Origin: Modicisalibacter sp049808615
Lineage (GTDB): Bacteria; Pseudomonadota; Gammaproteobacteria; Pseudomonadales; Halomonadaceae
Assembly: GCF_049808615.1 (NCBI RefSeq)
Contig: NZ_JBNCAN010000005.1
Span: 124,001-188,000, forward strand
Reading direction: 5' to 3'
Length of the DNA stretch: 64,000 nucleotides
Shown here: one piece after another, positions 18,856-27,683 of the stretch
How positions within the stretch are numbered: the stretch's first letter is position 1
Layout of the letters: each line of letters begins with the position of its first letter
Notes under the pieces: model-generated
Seen by the model: the letters and a program-made list of their open reading frames with translations, nothing else
The model's database searches: none
Told to the model about the DNA's origin: nothing
Program-made: the position numbers and the translations under genes

Positions 18856-19742
18856 TGATCAATAACCGTTCCCTGCTCATCGTCGCCGGTCTGGCCGCGG
18901 TCGCTTGGGTAGGCAGCAACAGTCTGTATATCGTCGATGAAACCGAGCGCGCAGTGAAGTTGCGCTTCGGTGAAATCATCGAAGAGGACATCCAGCCCGG
19001 ATTGCATTTCAAGATTCCTGTCACTCAGACGGTGCGTAACTTCGATGTGCGTATCCGCACGTTGGACACGGATACCAGCCGCTACCTGACGCTGGAGAAG
19101 AAGGCGGTCATCGTCGATTCCTTCGTCATGTGGCAGGTGGTCAACCCCACGCGGTATTACGAGGCCACCTCCGGGGATGAGCTATCCGCTGAACGCTTGA
19201 TTACGCCCCGAGTGGATGAAAGCCTGCGTAACGAGTTCGGTCGTCTCGAGCTTCAGGAAATCATCGCAGAAAAGCGTGACGCACTGATGTCCGGGCCTAC
19301 CGAACAGCTCAATAGCTTGCTGCGGGATGAACTTGGGGTGGCGATCATCGACATTCGTATCAAGCGTATCGATCTGCCGGATCAGGTTACCCAGGCCGTC
19401 TATGAGCGCATGCAGACCGAGCGTAACCGCGAGGCGCGTGAATACCGTGCCCAGGGTGAGGAACAGGCTGAAAAGGTCCGCGCCAATGCCGATCGCCGAC
19501 AGCAGGTATTGTTGGCCGAGGCCCGGGCTCGCGCCGAAACCCTGCGAGGGCAAGGGGATGCCGAGGCCGCGGCCATCTATTCCGATGCCTATCAGCAGGA
19601 CGCAGAGTTCTTCCGCTTCTATCGGAGCTTGAACGCCTATCGTGAAAGCTTCGATAACAAGAGCGATCTGCTCATACTCGATCCATCCAGCGACTTCTTC
19701 CGCTATCTGGAAGGTTCGCAGCCCCAAGACACCCAAGAGTAG
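18855..19742 (+). CDS. hflC: FtsH protease modulator HflC
   Basis: Partner of HflK, 295 residues. It has an N-terminal membrane anchor (LLIVAGLAAVAWVGSNSLYIV), then ETERAVKLRFGEI, the start of the SPFH domain, and a long helical C-terminal part with repeated Ala/Glu/Arg. It overlaps hflK by one base. Two hairpins, 19754-19778 and 19801-19823, follow the stop, so the hfq-hflXKC transcript probably ends here. Confidence 0.96.
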   Translation: MINNRSLLIVAGLAAVAWVGSNSLYIVDETERAVKLRFGEIIEEDIQPGLHFKIPVTQTVRNFDVRIRTLDTDTSRYLTLEKKAVIVDSFVMWQVVNPTRYYEATSGDELSAERLITPRVDESLRNEFGRLELQEIIAEKRDALMSGPTEQLNSLLRDELGVAIIDIRIKRIDLPDQVTQAVYERMQTERNREAREYRAQGEEQAEKVRANADRRQQVLLAEARARAETLRGQGDAEAAAIYSDAYQQDAEFFRFYRSLNAYRESFDNKSDLLILDPSSDFFRYLEGSQPQDTQE

Positions 19743-19753
19743 TCGGCGACATG

Positions 19754-19778
19754 GCTCTGCGGGGTACACCCGCAGAGC
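19754..19778 (+). terminator. Perfect hairpin after hflC
   Basis: Ten-base perfect arms GCTCTGCGGG and CCCGCAGAGC with a GTACA loop, 11 bases after the hflC stop. It lacks a T-run, so alone it would protect or process the 3' end rather than terminate; it stands just before a proper terminator at 19801. Confidence 0.5.
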
Positions 19779-19800
19779 AAACATGATAAAATCCTTCTTG

Positions 19801-19823
19801 ACCGGGCAAGCCCCGGTTTTTTT
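19801..19823 (+). terminator. Rho-independent terminator between hflC and hisZ
   Basis: ACCGGG (19801-19806), loop CAAGC, CCCGGT (19812-19817), then a run of seven T from 19817. This is a classic intrinsic terminator for the hfl transcript. The hisZ start codon follows only 31 bases later. Confidence 0.8.
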
Positions 19824-19853
19824 GTGGCCATTCAATTCTGGCAGGATAGACTG

Positions 19854-21056
19854 ATGACCATTGCTGACCGCTGGCTGCTTCCCGACGGTATGGACGAAGT
19901 ACTTCCCCCCCAGGCGACGCGCATGGAACAGTTGCGCCGCGCCTTGCTCGATCTTTATTACCGCTGGGGGTACGATCTGGTGATGCCACCGCCGGTGGAG
20001 TTTCTGGATTCGCTACTGACCGGTACCGGTACCGATCTTGATCTGCAGACCTTCAAGCTTACCGATCAATTGACCGGTCGCATGATGGGGGCAAGTGCCG
20101 ATGTCACGCCTCAGGTAGCGCGCATGGATGCCCATTCCCTGAGTCGTCAGGGGCCAGCGCGTTTGTGTTATTGCAACTCGGTGCTGCGCGCTCAGGCGGA
20201 TCAGCATCAAAGCGGGCGCAGCCCGGTGCAAGTGGGGGTGGAGCTGTTCGGTCATGCGGGGCTGGAGGCGGACCTTGAAATTCTGCATCTGGCTCTGTCG
20301 AGCCTGTCTGTCGCTGGCGCGGACGAAATTCATCTGGCGTTGGGTCACATCGGTATCTATCGCGATCTGGCTCAGGCCGCGGATCTCGACGCCGTAAGGC
20401 AACGCGCGCTGTTCGAAGCCATCGAGCGCAAATCTCCAGGTGAAGTGGCCAGACAGGTCGAGCCACATGTAAAGGACCCTCATCTGACGAAACAGCTAAA
20501 GGCATTGGTGGGCTTGCATGGCGGTGTGGACGTCCTGGATGAAGCGCGCACGCTGTTTGCGGGTGCTTCCAATACGATCCTCCAGGCACTGGATCAGCTT
20601 CAGGCGCTCTATCGTGGCGTGAGCGAGAACTATCCGGAGGTGACGCTCTATTTCGATCTGGCCGATCTGCGCGGGTATCAGTATCACACAGGCATGACGT
20701 TCGCCGCCTATGTGCCAAGTTATGGACAGGCGTTGGTCAAAGGCGGGCGCTACGACGATACGGGGCAGGCGTTTGGTCGTGCGCGCCCAGCGACGGGGTT
20801 CTCGATGGACCTGAAATTACTGGCGTCACTGGCTGAGAGTCCTCCGGCGGAAGATGGTATCTGGGCGCCGATATGTGCCACCGAGCCGGCCAAACAGCGC
20901 TTGGCCGAACAGGTCGGACGTTTGCGGCAGGCAGGCGAACGGGTCGTTCAGGCATTGCCCGGGCAGAGTACCGGACCTGTGGAACATCGCTGTAACCGTT
21001 GCCTGGTGGAGACGGACAACGGTTGGCAGATTTCTTCATTGAATTCATGCCGTTAG
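19854..21056 (+). CDS. hisZ: ATP phosphoribosyltransferase regulatory subunit HisZ
   Basis: Non-catalytic histidyl-tRNA-synthetase paralogue that assembles with short-form HisG to make the first enzyme of histidine synthesis. It contains class II motifs typical of HisZ (LPDGMDEVLPP, a YDLVMPPPVEFLDS region, TPQVARMDAH, YYHTGMTFAAYV-like segment) and no anticodon-binding domain. Length is 400 residues from ATG 19854; a GTG at 19824 sits inside the terminator's T-run and is rejected. Its position between hflC and purA matches Pseudomonas. Confidence 0.92.
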   Translation: MTIADRWLLPDGMDEVLPPQATRMEQLRRALLDLYYRWGYDLVMPPPVEFLDSLLTGTGTDLDLQTFKLTDQLTGRMMGASADVTPQVARMDAHSLSRQGPARLCYCNSVLRAQADQHQSGRSPVQVGVELFGHAGLEADLEILHLALSSLSVAGADEIHLALGHIGIYRDLAQAADLDAVRQRALFEAIERKSPGEVARQVEPHVKDPHLTKQLKALVGLHGGVDVLDEARTLFAGASNTILQALDQLQALYRGVSENYPEVTLYFDLADLRGYQYHTGMTFAAYVPSYGQALVKGGRYDDTGQAFGRARPATGFSMDLKLLASLAESPPAEDGIWAPICATEPAKQRLAEQVGRLRQAGERVVQALPGQSTGPVEHRCNRCLVETDNGWQISSLNSCR

Positions 21057-21129
21057 TGCGCTCTTCAAAGCGACCAGGCGAACGGCCACTCCATCAAAAG
21101 ACGGATCAAACGATCAAGAGAAGGGAGCA

Positions 21130-22425
21130 ATGGGCAAGAACGTAGTGGTATTGGGCACCCAATGGGGTGATGAAGGTAAGGGCAAGGTAGTCGACCTGCT
21201 CACCGAGTCGGCCTCTGCGGTCGTGCGTTTTCAAGGTGGTCACAATGCCGGTCATACGCTGGTGATCGATGGTGAAAAGACCGTACTGCATCTAATTCCT
21301 TCCGGCGTCTTGCGTGACGATAAAGTTTGCGTAATCGGCAACGGCGTAGTGCTCTCGCCGGAGGCGTTGATCAAGGAAATTCGCGAACTCGAGGCCAAGG
21401 GCGTTCCAGTGCGCCAGCGTTTACGTCTGTCGCCGGCCTGTCCGTTGATCCTCAGCTACCATGTGCATCTTGACCAAGCTCGGGAGAAGGCGCGGGGCGT
21501 GGCCAAGATTGGTACCACGGGGCGTGGCATCGGTCCTGCCTACGAGGACAAGGTGGCTCGTCGTGGGCTGCGTCTGGGCGATATGCTGCATCGTGAACGC
21601 TTCGCGTCGAAGCTTGGTGAAGTGCTGGATTACCACAACTTCGTGCTGCAGCATTATCACGGTGAGCCTCCCGTCGATTTCCAGCAGGTGCTCGATGAGG
21701 CCATGAGCATGGCCGAGGAATTGCGCCCCATGGTGTGCGACACGGTCAGTCTGGTGCATGCCATGCGCAAGGCGGGTGACAACATTCTCTTCGAAGGCGC
21801 TCAAGGATCGCTGCTCGACATCGATCACGGCACCTATCCCTATGTCACCAGTTCCAACACTACTGCCGGCGGCACCGCGACCGGTTCCGGGGTTGGTCCT
21901 CTATATCTCGATTATGTGTTGGGTATTACCAAGGCCTATACCACGCGGGTTGGATCAGGTCCTTTCCCGACCGAGCTGTTCGATGAGTTTGGCCGCCACC
22001 TGGCCGAACGGGGCCACGAGTTTGGCGCCACTACCGGACGTCCACGCCGCTGCGGCTGGTTCGATGCCGTTGCGCTACGTCATGCGGTGCAGATCAATTC
22101 GGTATCGGGTATCTGCCTGACCAAACTCGACGTGCTCGATGGTCTGGAAACTATTCGCGTGTGCATCGGCTATCGCAGCAAGGATGGGGACGAGCTCGAC
22201 ACACCCGTCGATTCCGAAGGGTATGAAGCGGTAGAGCCCATCTATCAAGATTTACCGGGCTGGAGTGAGTCGACGCTGGGTGTCAAGCGCGTAGAAGAAT
22301 TGCCGGACAATGCCCGCGCGTATATCAGCTTTCTGGAAGAGCAGACCGGCACGCCGATCGATATCATTTCGACGGGACCGGATCGCAACGAGACCATCGT
22401 GTTACGCAACCCGTTTTCGGTATAA
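21130..22425 (+). CDS. purA: Adenylosuccinate synthetase
   Basis: Joins aspartate to IMP using GTP, the first committed step to AMP. The N terminus has the diagnostic GTQWGDEGKGKVVDLL and GHNAGHT. Further motifs are GTTGRGIGPAYEDK, EGAQGSLLDIDHGTYP and the C-terminal STGPDR. Length is 431 residues. ATG 21130 follows GGGAG. A strong hairpin at 22450-22476 closes the gene. Confidence 0.97.
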   Translation: MGKNVVVLGTQWGDEGKGKVVDLLTESASAVVRFQGGHNAGHTLVIDGEKTVLHLIPSGVLRDDKVCVIGNGVVLSPEALIKEIRELEAKGVPVRQRLRLSPACPLILSYHVHLDQAREKARGVAKIGTTGRGIGPAYEDKVARRGLRLGDMLHRERFASKLGEVLDYHNFVLQHYHGEPPVDFQQVLDEAMSMAEELRPMVCDTVSLVHAMRKAGDNILFEGAQGSLLDIDHGTYPYVTSSNTTAGGTATGSGVGPLYLDYVLGITKAYTTRVGSGPFPTELFDEFGRHLAERGHEFGATTGRPRRCGWFDAVALRHAVQINSVSGICLTKLDVLDGLETIRVCIGYRSKDGDELDTPVDSEGYEAVEPIYQDLPGWSESTLGVKRVEELPDNARAYISFLEEQTGTPIDIISTGPDRNETIVLRNPFSV

Positions 22426-22449
22426 CGCAGGAATGTGGTGATCCAAATG

Positions 22450-22476
22450 AAACAGCCGGCGATTCGCCGGCTGTTT
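22450..22476. terminator. Bidirectional terminator between purA and the exopolysaccharide locus
   Basis: Perfect 11-base arms AAACAGCCGGC (22450-22460) and GCCGGCTGTTT (22466-22476) with loop GATTC. The AAA/TTT ends make it usable from both strands, closing purA and the minus-strand Sel1 gene, whose stop is at 22505. Confidence 0.75.
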
Positions 22477-22504
22477 CGATTCTGCTTCCTGGATACTGAA
22501 GAGA

Positions 22505-25285
22505 CTAGCCCACCTGAGCGGCCTGGCGAGCAGCCTCGATGGCTTCCGGGTCCTGGAGCAGTTCGCGCATGGTTTGCAGCGCGATCTGGCTATCGCCATC
22601 GATGACTTTATCCAGCCACAGGAGTGCCTGGGTTTCATCGACGCCTTCCAGACCGTTGGCCATGAGATAGGCCTTGGCCAGCGCCAGTCGCGCCGTGCGA
22701 TTACCGCTGCTGGCCGCCTGGAACAGCAACTCGGCGCCGCGTTCAGGGTCCAGCTCGAGGGCCTCGCCCTGTAGATATTCGCTGCCCAGAGCCGACTGGG
22801 CACCGGAATGTCCTGCATCGGCGGCTTCCGTCATCAACCGGCGTCCCTGGTCCACGTCTTTCGGGATTCCCGCGGTACCATAGAGCTTCGCATGACCTAG
22901 CAGCGACTTGGCCCAGGGATCACCGGCATCAACGGCAAACGACAGCCATTTTTCTGCCAATTCGGGATTGGTCTCGACCCCTTTGCCATTGAGATAGGCC
23001 TCTCCCAAGGTGCGCGCCGCATAGGGGTTACCGCTCTCGGCAGATTGATTCAGATAACGTAGCCCCGTCTCGACATCCTTCTCGACATAGTTACCGGCGA
23101 GATAGGCTTCGCCAAGGAACAATCGAGCGCCACTGTTGCCATTACGCGCCGCCTGACGCAGCATTTCCAGTCCGCGTTCGGGCTCCGCCGCCACGAGTTC
23201 ACCCTTGAGCAGAATTTCGCCCAGATCGGCCCGGGCACCGGCGTGACCGCGTGCCACCGCGCTTCTCAGATAATCGATGCCATACTTGGCATTGCGCTGT
23301 ACCCCCTGACCCTTGAGATACATGCGACCCAAGCTGGCTGCAGCCCCGGCATGACCTTCGTCGTAAGCGCGCTTGAACCAGATGCGCGCCTGACGATAAT
23401 TCTGACGGACTCCCTGACCATTGAGGTAGGCGCGACCCAGATCCGCCATCGCAGCTGGATCACCCATCTCGGCGGCACGTATGAGGGCGTCTATATCTCC
23501 CTGTTCACCCAAGGCGCGATAGGTGCGGGACAAGGCGCCCTCAGCCGAGTTGTGCCCAGCTTCCCGGGCGCGAGTGAGCCATTGCTCGGAACGCTGAAGA
23601 TCCTGGGGGATCAGTTCGCTGTCGCGATAGGCTCGGCCGAGTACGACCATGGCATAAGCATCGCCGCTGTTGGCTGCTTTCTCCAGCAGGCTCAGTGCCT
23701 CTCCGGATTCGCTCTGTTGCAGCGTGCCATCGACAAAGGCTTCGCCCAGTTTGGTCATAGCAGTGGTGTCGCCGGCCTTGACGGCTTGGCGCAGCAGGCG
23801 TTCGGCTTCCGCATCATCGCGCTTGAGAATGCGTCCTTCGAGATAGGCTTCGCCGAGAATACGCGAGGCAAATATCTGGCCGCGATCGGCGGCATCGGAG
23901 AGATACTGAATGGCCCGTACGCCATCCGGCGCAACGCCGTTACCCGTCAGGTAGGCCTCACCGAGCAGGGCGGTGGCATACTCGCTGCCCGCTTCATGAC
24001 CGCGTTGCAGATACTCGATGCCACGCTGAGGATTGGTGGGGTTGATGTCTGGATCCAGATAGGTGTCGCCGAGTACGGCGAGGGCTAGGGGATCATCCTT
24101 GCGTGCCGCTTTTTCGAGCATCGCAATGCCCTTGTCGGCCTGCCGTGGGAGGGTCTTGCCTTCGAGGTAAGCGCGCCCGAGCGTGACCTCGGCCAGCGTA
24201 GAGCCTTGAGCGGAGGCTTTTTCAAGCCATTGTGCGCCTTGCTCTGGGTTGGCGGTAACACCCGGAGTGCCACCGAGTAACGCCTTGCCCAGATGTTCCA
24301 TGGCTTCGACATCACCGGCGTCGGCGGCCCGGGTCAGCAGGTCGAGCCCACGCTGAGTATCGCCCGTGGCCAATAACGCTTCCCCCGCTTCCCCAAGCGC
24401 CTCGGGGTTGTTCGACTCCGCAGCGCGCTCCAGCCACTCAAGCCGCTTCTGGGGATCGGGCTGGAGCAGGCCATCCGGCTCGTAGAGCGCGGCAAGCTGC
24501 ATCATGGCGTCGATATCGCCTGCTTGTGCCTGGGGTTTGATCGCTTCTGCATAGCGCTGTGCATAACTGCGCGACTGTCCGATATTCGTTTCGGCCCAGC
24601 CGTTGGCGCTATAGGCCTCGGCCAACGCCTTCATGGCATTGGGGTAGCCCTGATTGGCCGCCTGCTGATAGAGCTCGATGGCGAGTTCAGGCTTGGGCGA
24701 TACGCCGATACCTTGGACCAGCATGTCGGCCAGTAGCGCCAACGAGCTGCCGCCGCCTTGCTCCTCGACCGACAGCTTGGCCAACCGGTAGGCCAGGGTC
24801 TCGTTGCGTTCCACGCCGTCGCCCGCCAGGTAAAGCTTGGCCAGCTTGCGCGCAGCATGTTTATGCACCGAGGACGGCGTTTCCAGGGCTTTGCCATAGA
24901 GTCTGGCCGCTCGAGCCGGATCACGTGGCACCCCGATGCCGTCGTCATAGATTTGAGCCAGTTCATAGTAGGCGGGGGGATAGTCTCGACGCATCAAGGA
25001 TTGGAACTGCTCGATACCCTCCTCGATGTTGCCTTGTTCGATTGCCTGGCGGCCAAATTCCACCTGCCCCCATTCCATCGACCCCATGTCCGGGGACTGG
25101 CCGCCGTCGAACCAATTGTTGTAGCGGGGATCCACGGCGGGTTCGGGTAGGCTGGCGGTATCGAGCGTGCCTCCACCACCGCTGGCACAGCCGCCAAGCG
25201 CTGCTATTACGGCGCTGGTGATGAGCAAACGTGCAAGGCGGGGAGTGCGATGCACGAATGAGTGTGTCAATGTCGGTCCTGGCAT
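22505..25285 (-). CDS. Large Sel1-repeat (TPR-like) outer-membrane lipoprotein, AlgK-like
   Basis: Predicted lipoprotein of 926 residues. The signal ends in a lipobox with Cys33 (LGGC), followed by a Gly-rich spacer. From about residue 70 to the end it is a chain of more than twenty Sel1-type 36-residue units, with recurring patterns such as A-x-LG-x-AYL-x-G-x-GV and A-AE-x-G-x-x-A. In alginate secretion AlgK (about 475 residues) is a TPR-like lipoprotein that supports the exit porin and binds AlgX; this protein is about twice that size and has no visible beta-barrel. ATG 25285 has GGGAGGAC upstream. It is the last gene of the exopolysaccharide run, 152 bases after the PL5 gene, so its role in polymer export is inferred from position and fold. 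Confidence 0.85.
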   Translation of the reverse strand: MPGPTLTHSFVHRTPRLARLLITSAVIAALGGCASGGGGTLDTASLPEPAVDPRYNNWFDGGQSPDMGSMEWGQVEFGRQAIEQGNIEEGIEQFQSLMRRDYPPAYYELAQIYDDGIGVPRDPARAARLYGKALETPSSVHKHAARKLAKLYLAGDGVERNETLAYRLAKLSVEEQGGGSSLALLADMLVQGIGVSPKPELAIELYQQAANQGYPNAMKALAEAYSANGWAETNIGQSRSYAQRYAEAIKPQAQAGDIDAMMQLAALYEPDGLLQPDPQKRLEWLERAAESNNPEALGEAGEALLATGDTQRGLDLLTRAADAGDVEAMEHLGKALLGGTPGVTANPEQGAQWLEKASAQGSTLAEVTLGRAYLEGKTLPRQADKGIAMLEKAARKDDPLALAVLGDTYLDPDINPTNPQRGIEYLQRGHEAGSEYATALLGEAYLTGNGVAPDGVRAIQYLSDAADRGQIFASRILGEAYLEGRILKRDDAEAERLLRQAVKAGDTTAMTKLGEAFVDGTLQQSESGEALSLLEKAANSGDAYAMVVLGRAYRDSELIPQDLQRSEQWLTRAREAGHNSAEGALSRTYRALGEQGDIDALIRAAEMGDPAAMADLGRAYLNGQGVRQNYRQARIWFKRAYDEGHAGAAASLGRMYLKGQGVQRNAKYGIDYLRSAVARGHAGARADLGEILLKGELVAAEPERGLEMLRQAARNGNSGARLFLGEAYLAGNYVEKDVETGLRYLNQSAESGNPYAARTLGEAYLNGKGVETNPELAEKWLSFAVDAGDPWAKSLLGHAKLYGTAGIPKDVDQGRRLMTEAADAGHSGAQSALGSEYLQGEALELDPERGAELLFQAASSGNRTARLALAKAYLMANGLEGVDETQALLWLDKVIDGDSQIALQTMRELLQDPEAIEAARQAAQVG

Positions 25286-25401
25286 GATCTGTGTCCTCCC
25301 TGAACGAAACACGGAGTGTGTTTCGCTGCCATTGTTCGAATGTGGTCATTACGACGTAGGTGAGTGTCAGACCGCAATTCGTGGAATCGAATCCATTACA
25401 G

Positions 25402-25436
25402 CCATTCGTCTTTCACGTTGGGTAATAGACGAATGG
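25402..25436 (-). promoter_or_regulatory. Inverted repeat just after the PL5 lyase stop
   Basis: Arms CCATTCGTCT (25402-25411) and AGACGAATGG (25427-25436) are perfect, with a 15-base loop, directly after the PL5 stop at 25438. No T-run follows on the minus strand. It could trim or stabilise the mRNA between the lyase and the Sel1 gene. Confidence 0.45.
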
Positions 25437-25437
25437 A

Positions 25438-26706
25438 TCAACCGGAGAAAACCTCGGTTTCTTCGATTTCTTCGCGTTTCTGCTCGATGATTTCATGTCG
25501 TTGCGCATCGGGGTCCATGAAGTAGAGCGTTGCATACCCCCCGGCACTGCGATTGAAAATCGGACGCATCGGTTTGATGAATTCCGCGATCCTGGGGTCA
25601 TTGAACTGATGCTGATAGATCTCCATCCAGGCGAAATACTGATCGTCCGTGAAAAACCCTGTGTACTGTTCCGCAGGGGCTAAATCGCCGAGAGCTGCGG
25701 GATTCTCGAAGATGTCCAGGGCGAAATCGACCGCGTCATGTATCGTCTTTCCATCGATTTCCAGGTCGAAGATGTCATAGCCCTGGCGCGAGACGATCTG
25801 CATGTTGGTGACCAGATAGAGAAGAGCATAGTTCTGATAGTGACTGGCCCGGCGTCCGCGTTTCATTTCCAGACGAAAGGCGCCGTCATTGATGAGGTCG
25901 CTGAGTGCCGAATAGATAGCACTGACACCGAAGTGAAACAGTTCCTGGTCTTCGGTGAGTATCCCGACCATGGTGCCGTAGAGCGCCCGACGATAGAAGT
26001 GATTGTTGCAGCAGCTATTATCGGGGCGCCCGGGGATATCGGCGTGCTGATGAGCAAGGCGATTGAGCCAGTCGTCGATACGCTCTTTTTCCTCCTGCAT
26101 GCCGTTCACTTGTGGACGCACGACCGAATAAGCCATGGCCGCGGCAAAAATCATCGACTCCGTGGCAAACCAGGCCTGTGGGTGGGAAGAGACGTAATAG
26201 AAATCCATTATGCCATCTGCCTGAGCCCAATGATCCAGGAAGGACACCAGGCATTCGGCGTAATAGATATCGCCGCTCGCCACGTAACTGCCTGACAGCT
26301 TGGAGACGGTGTCTTCGAACTGGAATAGTGGACGCGAGGCGAAGCGCCACTCATCGGGGCTCGGATAGAAGCCGGGAATGCGGATCTGATCCGATAGCGG
26401 GGGAATGGCCAATACCTGCTGGCAACTTAAACTGTTCCTGAGCTGGGCAGCCTGTTGCATGAGCATAGGGTTGTCAGTGTTCTTGATCAGTTCGATGCGT
26501 TCCTGCACGTCAAAGTAGGAAGCGTCAGGATCGGTCACGGTATACTTGGAAAGATCCAGCGCTTCTCGCTCTTCGATAGTCATCGCATGAACGTTGAAAA
26601 CGCTGCCGAAGACCAGGCTCAATGCCATCATCATCGATGGCAAGAAGCCTTTTCCGATCCATTGGTGCGGATGAAATCCATTTTGCAAGAACATAGAGTA
26701 ATGCAT
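25438..26706 (-). CDS. AlgL-like polysaccharide lyase (PL5 / alginate lyase superfamily)
   Basis: Predicted periplasmic lyase of 422 residues with an N-terminal signal ending NVHA-MT. The alpha/alpha-barrel fold of PL5 is recognisable from the catalytic segments: NNH (234-236) in CCNNHFYRRA, matching the NNHSYW motif of AlgL, and RRASHYQNYAL (285-295), matching the AlgL Tyr/NYAL motif. The aromatic residue after NNHxY is Arg here, which may change the substrate. PL5 members include alginate lyases and a Stenotrophomonas enzyme that also cuts polyglucuronate. In alginate operons AlgL clears polymer left in the periplasm, and the same job is likely here. It lies 35 bases after the PL14 gene. 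Confidence 0.8.
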   Translation of the reverse strand: MHYSMFLQNGFHPHQWIGKGFLPSMMMALSLVFGSVFNVHAMTIEEREALDLSKYTVTDPDASYFDVQERIELIKNTDNPMLMQQAAQLRNSLSCQQVLAIPPLSDQIRIPGFYPSPDEWRFASRPLFQFEDTVSKLSGSYVASGDIYYAECLVSFLDHWAQADGIMDFYYVSSHPQAWFATESMIFAAAMAYSVVRPQVNGMQEEKERIDDWLNRLAHQHADIPGRPDNSCCNNHFYRRALYGTMVGILTEDQELFHFGVSAIYSALSDLINDGAFRLEMKRGRRASHYQNYALLYLVTNMQIVSRQGYDIFDLEIDGKTIHDAVDFALDIFENPAALGDLAPAEQYTGFFTDDQYFAWMEIYQHQFNDPRIAEFIKPMRPIFNRSAGGYATLYFMDPDAQRHEIIEQKREEIEETEVFSG

Positions 26707-26741
26707 CGCCGTTAAAGAGAATGATGCCCTGTGATAATTGA

Positions 26742-27632
26742 TCAGCCACGCGGGCGATAGAAGCGGAAGTCGGAGAAGTCGGCGACCTGATCACGCGGTG
26801 TGCGCCACTCTTCGCCATTGCCACCGAAGAAGGTCGAGAACATCAATCCATCGGCATAGATATGCGCGTTGGTGCGATAGACGATGTTGTTCTGCTCGAG
26901 CACGGGATCACCATTGATCCAGACCCGCGCGATTCCATTTTTCTGGTCAGGATCGTTGAGAATGATTTCCTGCTCGATGGTCACCCATTCGCCGGTGGGG
27001 AAGATCCAGGAGCCACGGCCTACGGATTTACCGTAGTCGGTATCCTTGATGACATACTCATAGAGTTCTCCCTGGCCATCCTCGCGCCACATGAAGCGAA
27101 CGGAAAATCCTTCTTCACCGGTAACTTCTTCGCCTCCGCTGGGAGCAATCCCCCCGTATAGCCCGGGCAGTTTGCCTCCTTTGACGAAATCGAAGCCTGG
27201 TTCGAAGCGCACCTTGTATTGCAGGCAGGCACTCTCGGACTTGGAAAGACCATCGATGGTGGCAAAGAAGCCAGCCCCCCCCTTGCCGTTATCGCTGGGA
27301 GAAGAGGTGCCCGCCGGATAGTGGACTCGCAGTGCCGTTTCACTCAGTCCCGCCTGTTGAGGAGAGAGCACTTCGATATTCTCGCGGGTCCCCCAGTCAT
27401 CGTTGGTGCCATAACCGATGCGCACTGCATCCTTGCCGTCCTTGGGGTTGATCGGTGGTGCCGGGTCTGCCACCAGTTCGTAGCGGGCAGAGCAGGGGGC
27501 TACCTGAGGGATACCGAGCTTGGCTTCGTCACCGTCATCCGCAGCGGCGGCCATGCCAGGTAGTGTGACCAATAGGCTGGTTAGTACCAGATGAGACACA
27601 CCACGGCTTTGATCAAAATAACGATTAGACAT
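26742..27632 (-). CDS. Secreted polysaccharide lyase, PL14-type jelly roll
   Basis: Predicted exported protein of 296 residues with a signal peptide ending GMAAAA. The mature part has the concanavalin-like signatures of the PL14 / alginate-lyase group: GGKLPGLYGG, SVRFMWREDGQGELY, TIEQEI, and the late FSTFFGG strand. CAZy family PL14 contains alginate lyases and beta-1,4-glucuronan lyases, so it fits a polymer of uronic acids. ATG 27632 has AAGGAG upstream. It sits 51 bases after the Alg44-like gene. It is not part of classical alginate operons. Confidence 0.8.
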   Translation of the reverse strand: MSNRYFDQSRGVSHLVLTSLLVTLPGMAAAADDGDEAKLGIPQVAPCSARYELVADPAPPINPKDGKDAVRIGYGTNDDWGTRENIEVLSPQQAGLSETALRVHYPAGTSSPSDNGKGGAGFFATIDGLSKSESACLQYKVRFEPGFDFVKGGKLPGLYGGIAPSGGEEVTGEEGFSVRFMWREDGQGELYEYVIKDTDYGKSVGRGSWIFPTGEWVTIEQEIILNDPDQKNGIARVWINGDPVLEQNNIVYRTNAHIYADGLMFSTFFGGNGEEWRTPRDQVADFSDFRFYRPRG

Positions 27633-27683
27633 TCAACTCTCCTTGATGCTGACTCATGTCATCACGCTGATAGAAATCAACGC

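Noticed and set aside
19824..19853. GTG start for hisZ at 19824
   Set aside because: It lies in the T-run of the terminator, and the family N terminus begins at ATG 19854.
22505..25285. DNA-level tandem repeat array in the Sel1 gene
   Set aside because: The repeats are clear in protein but the bases have diverged, so this is an old repeat protein and not a recent expansion.
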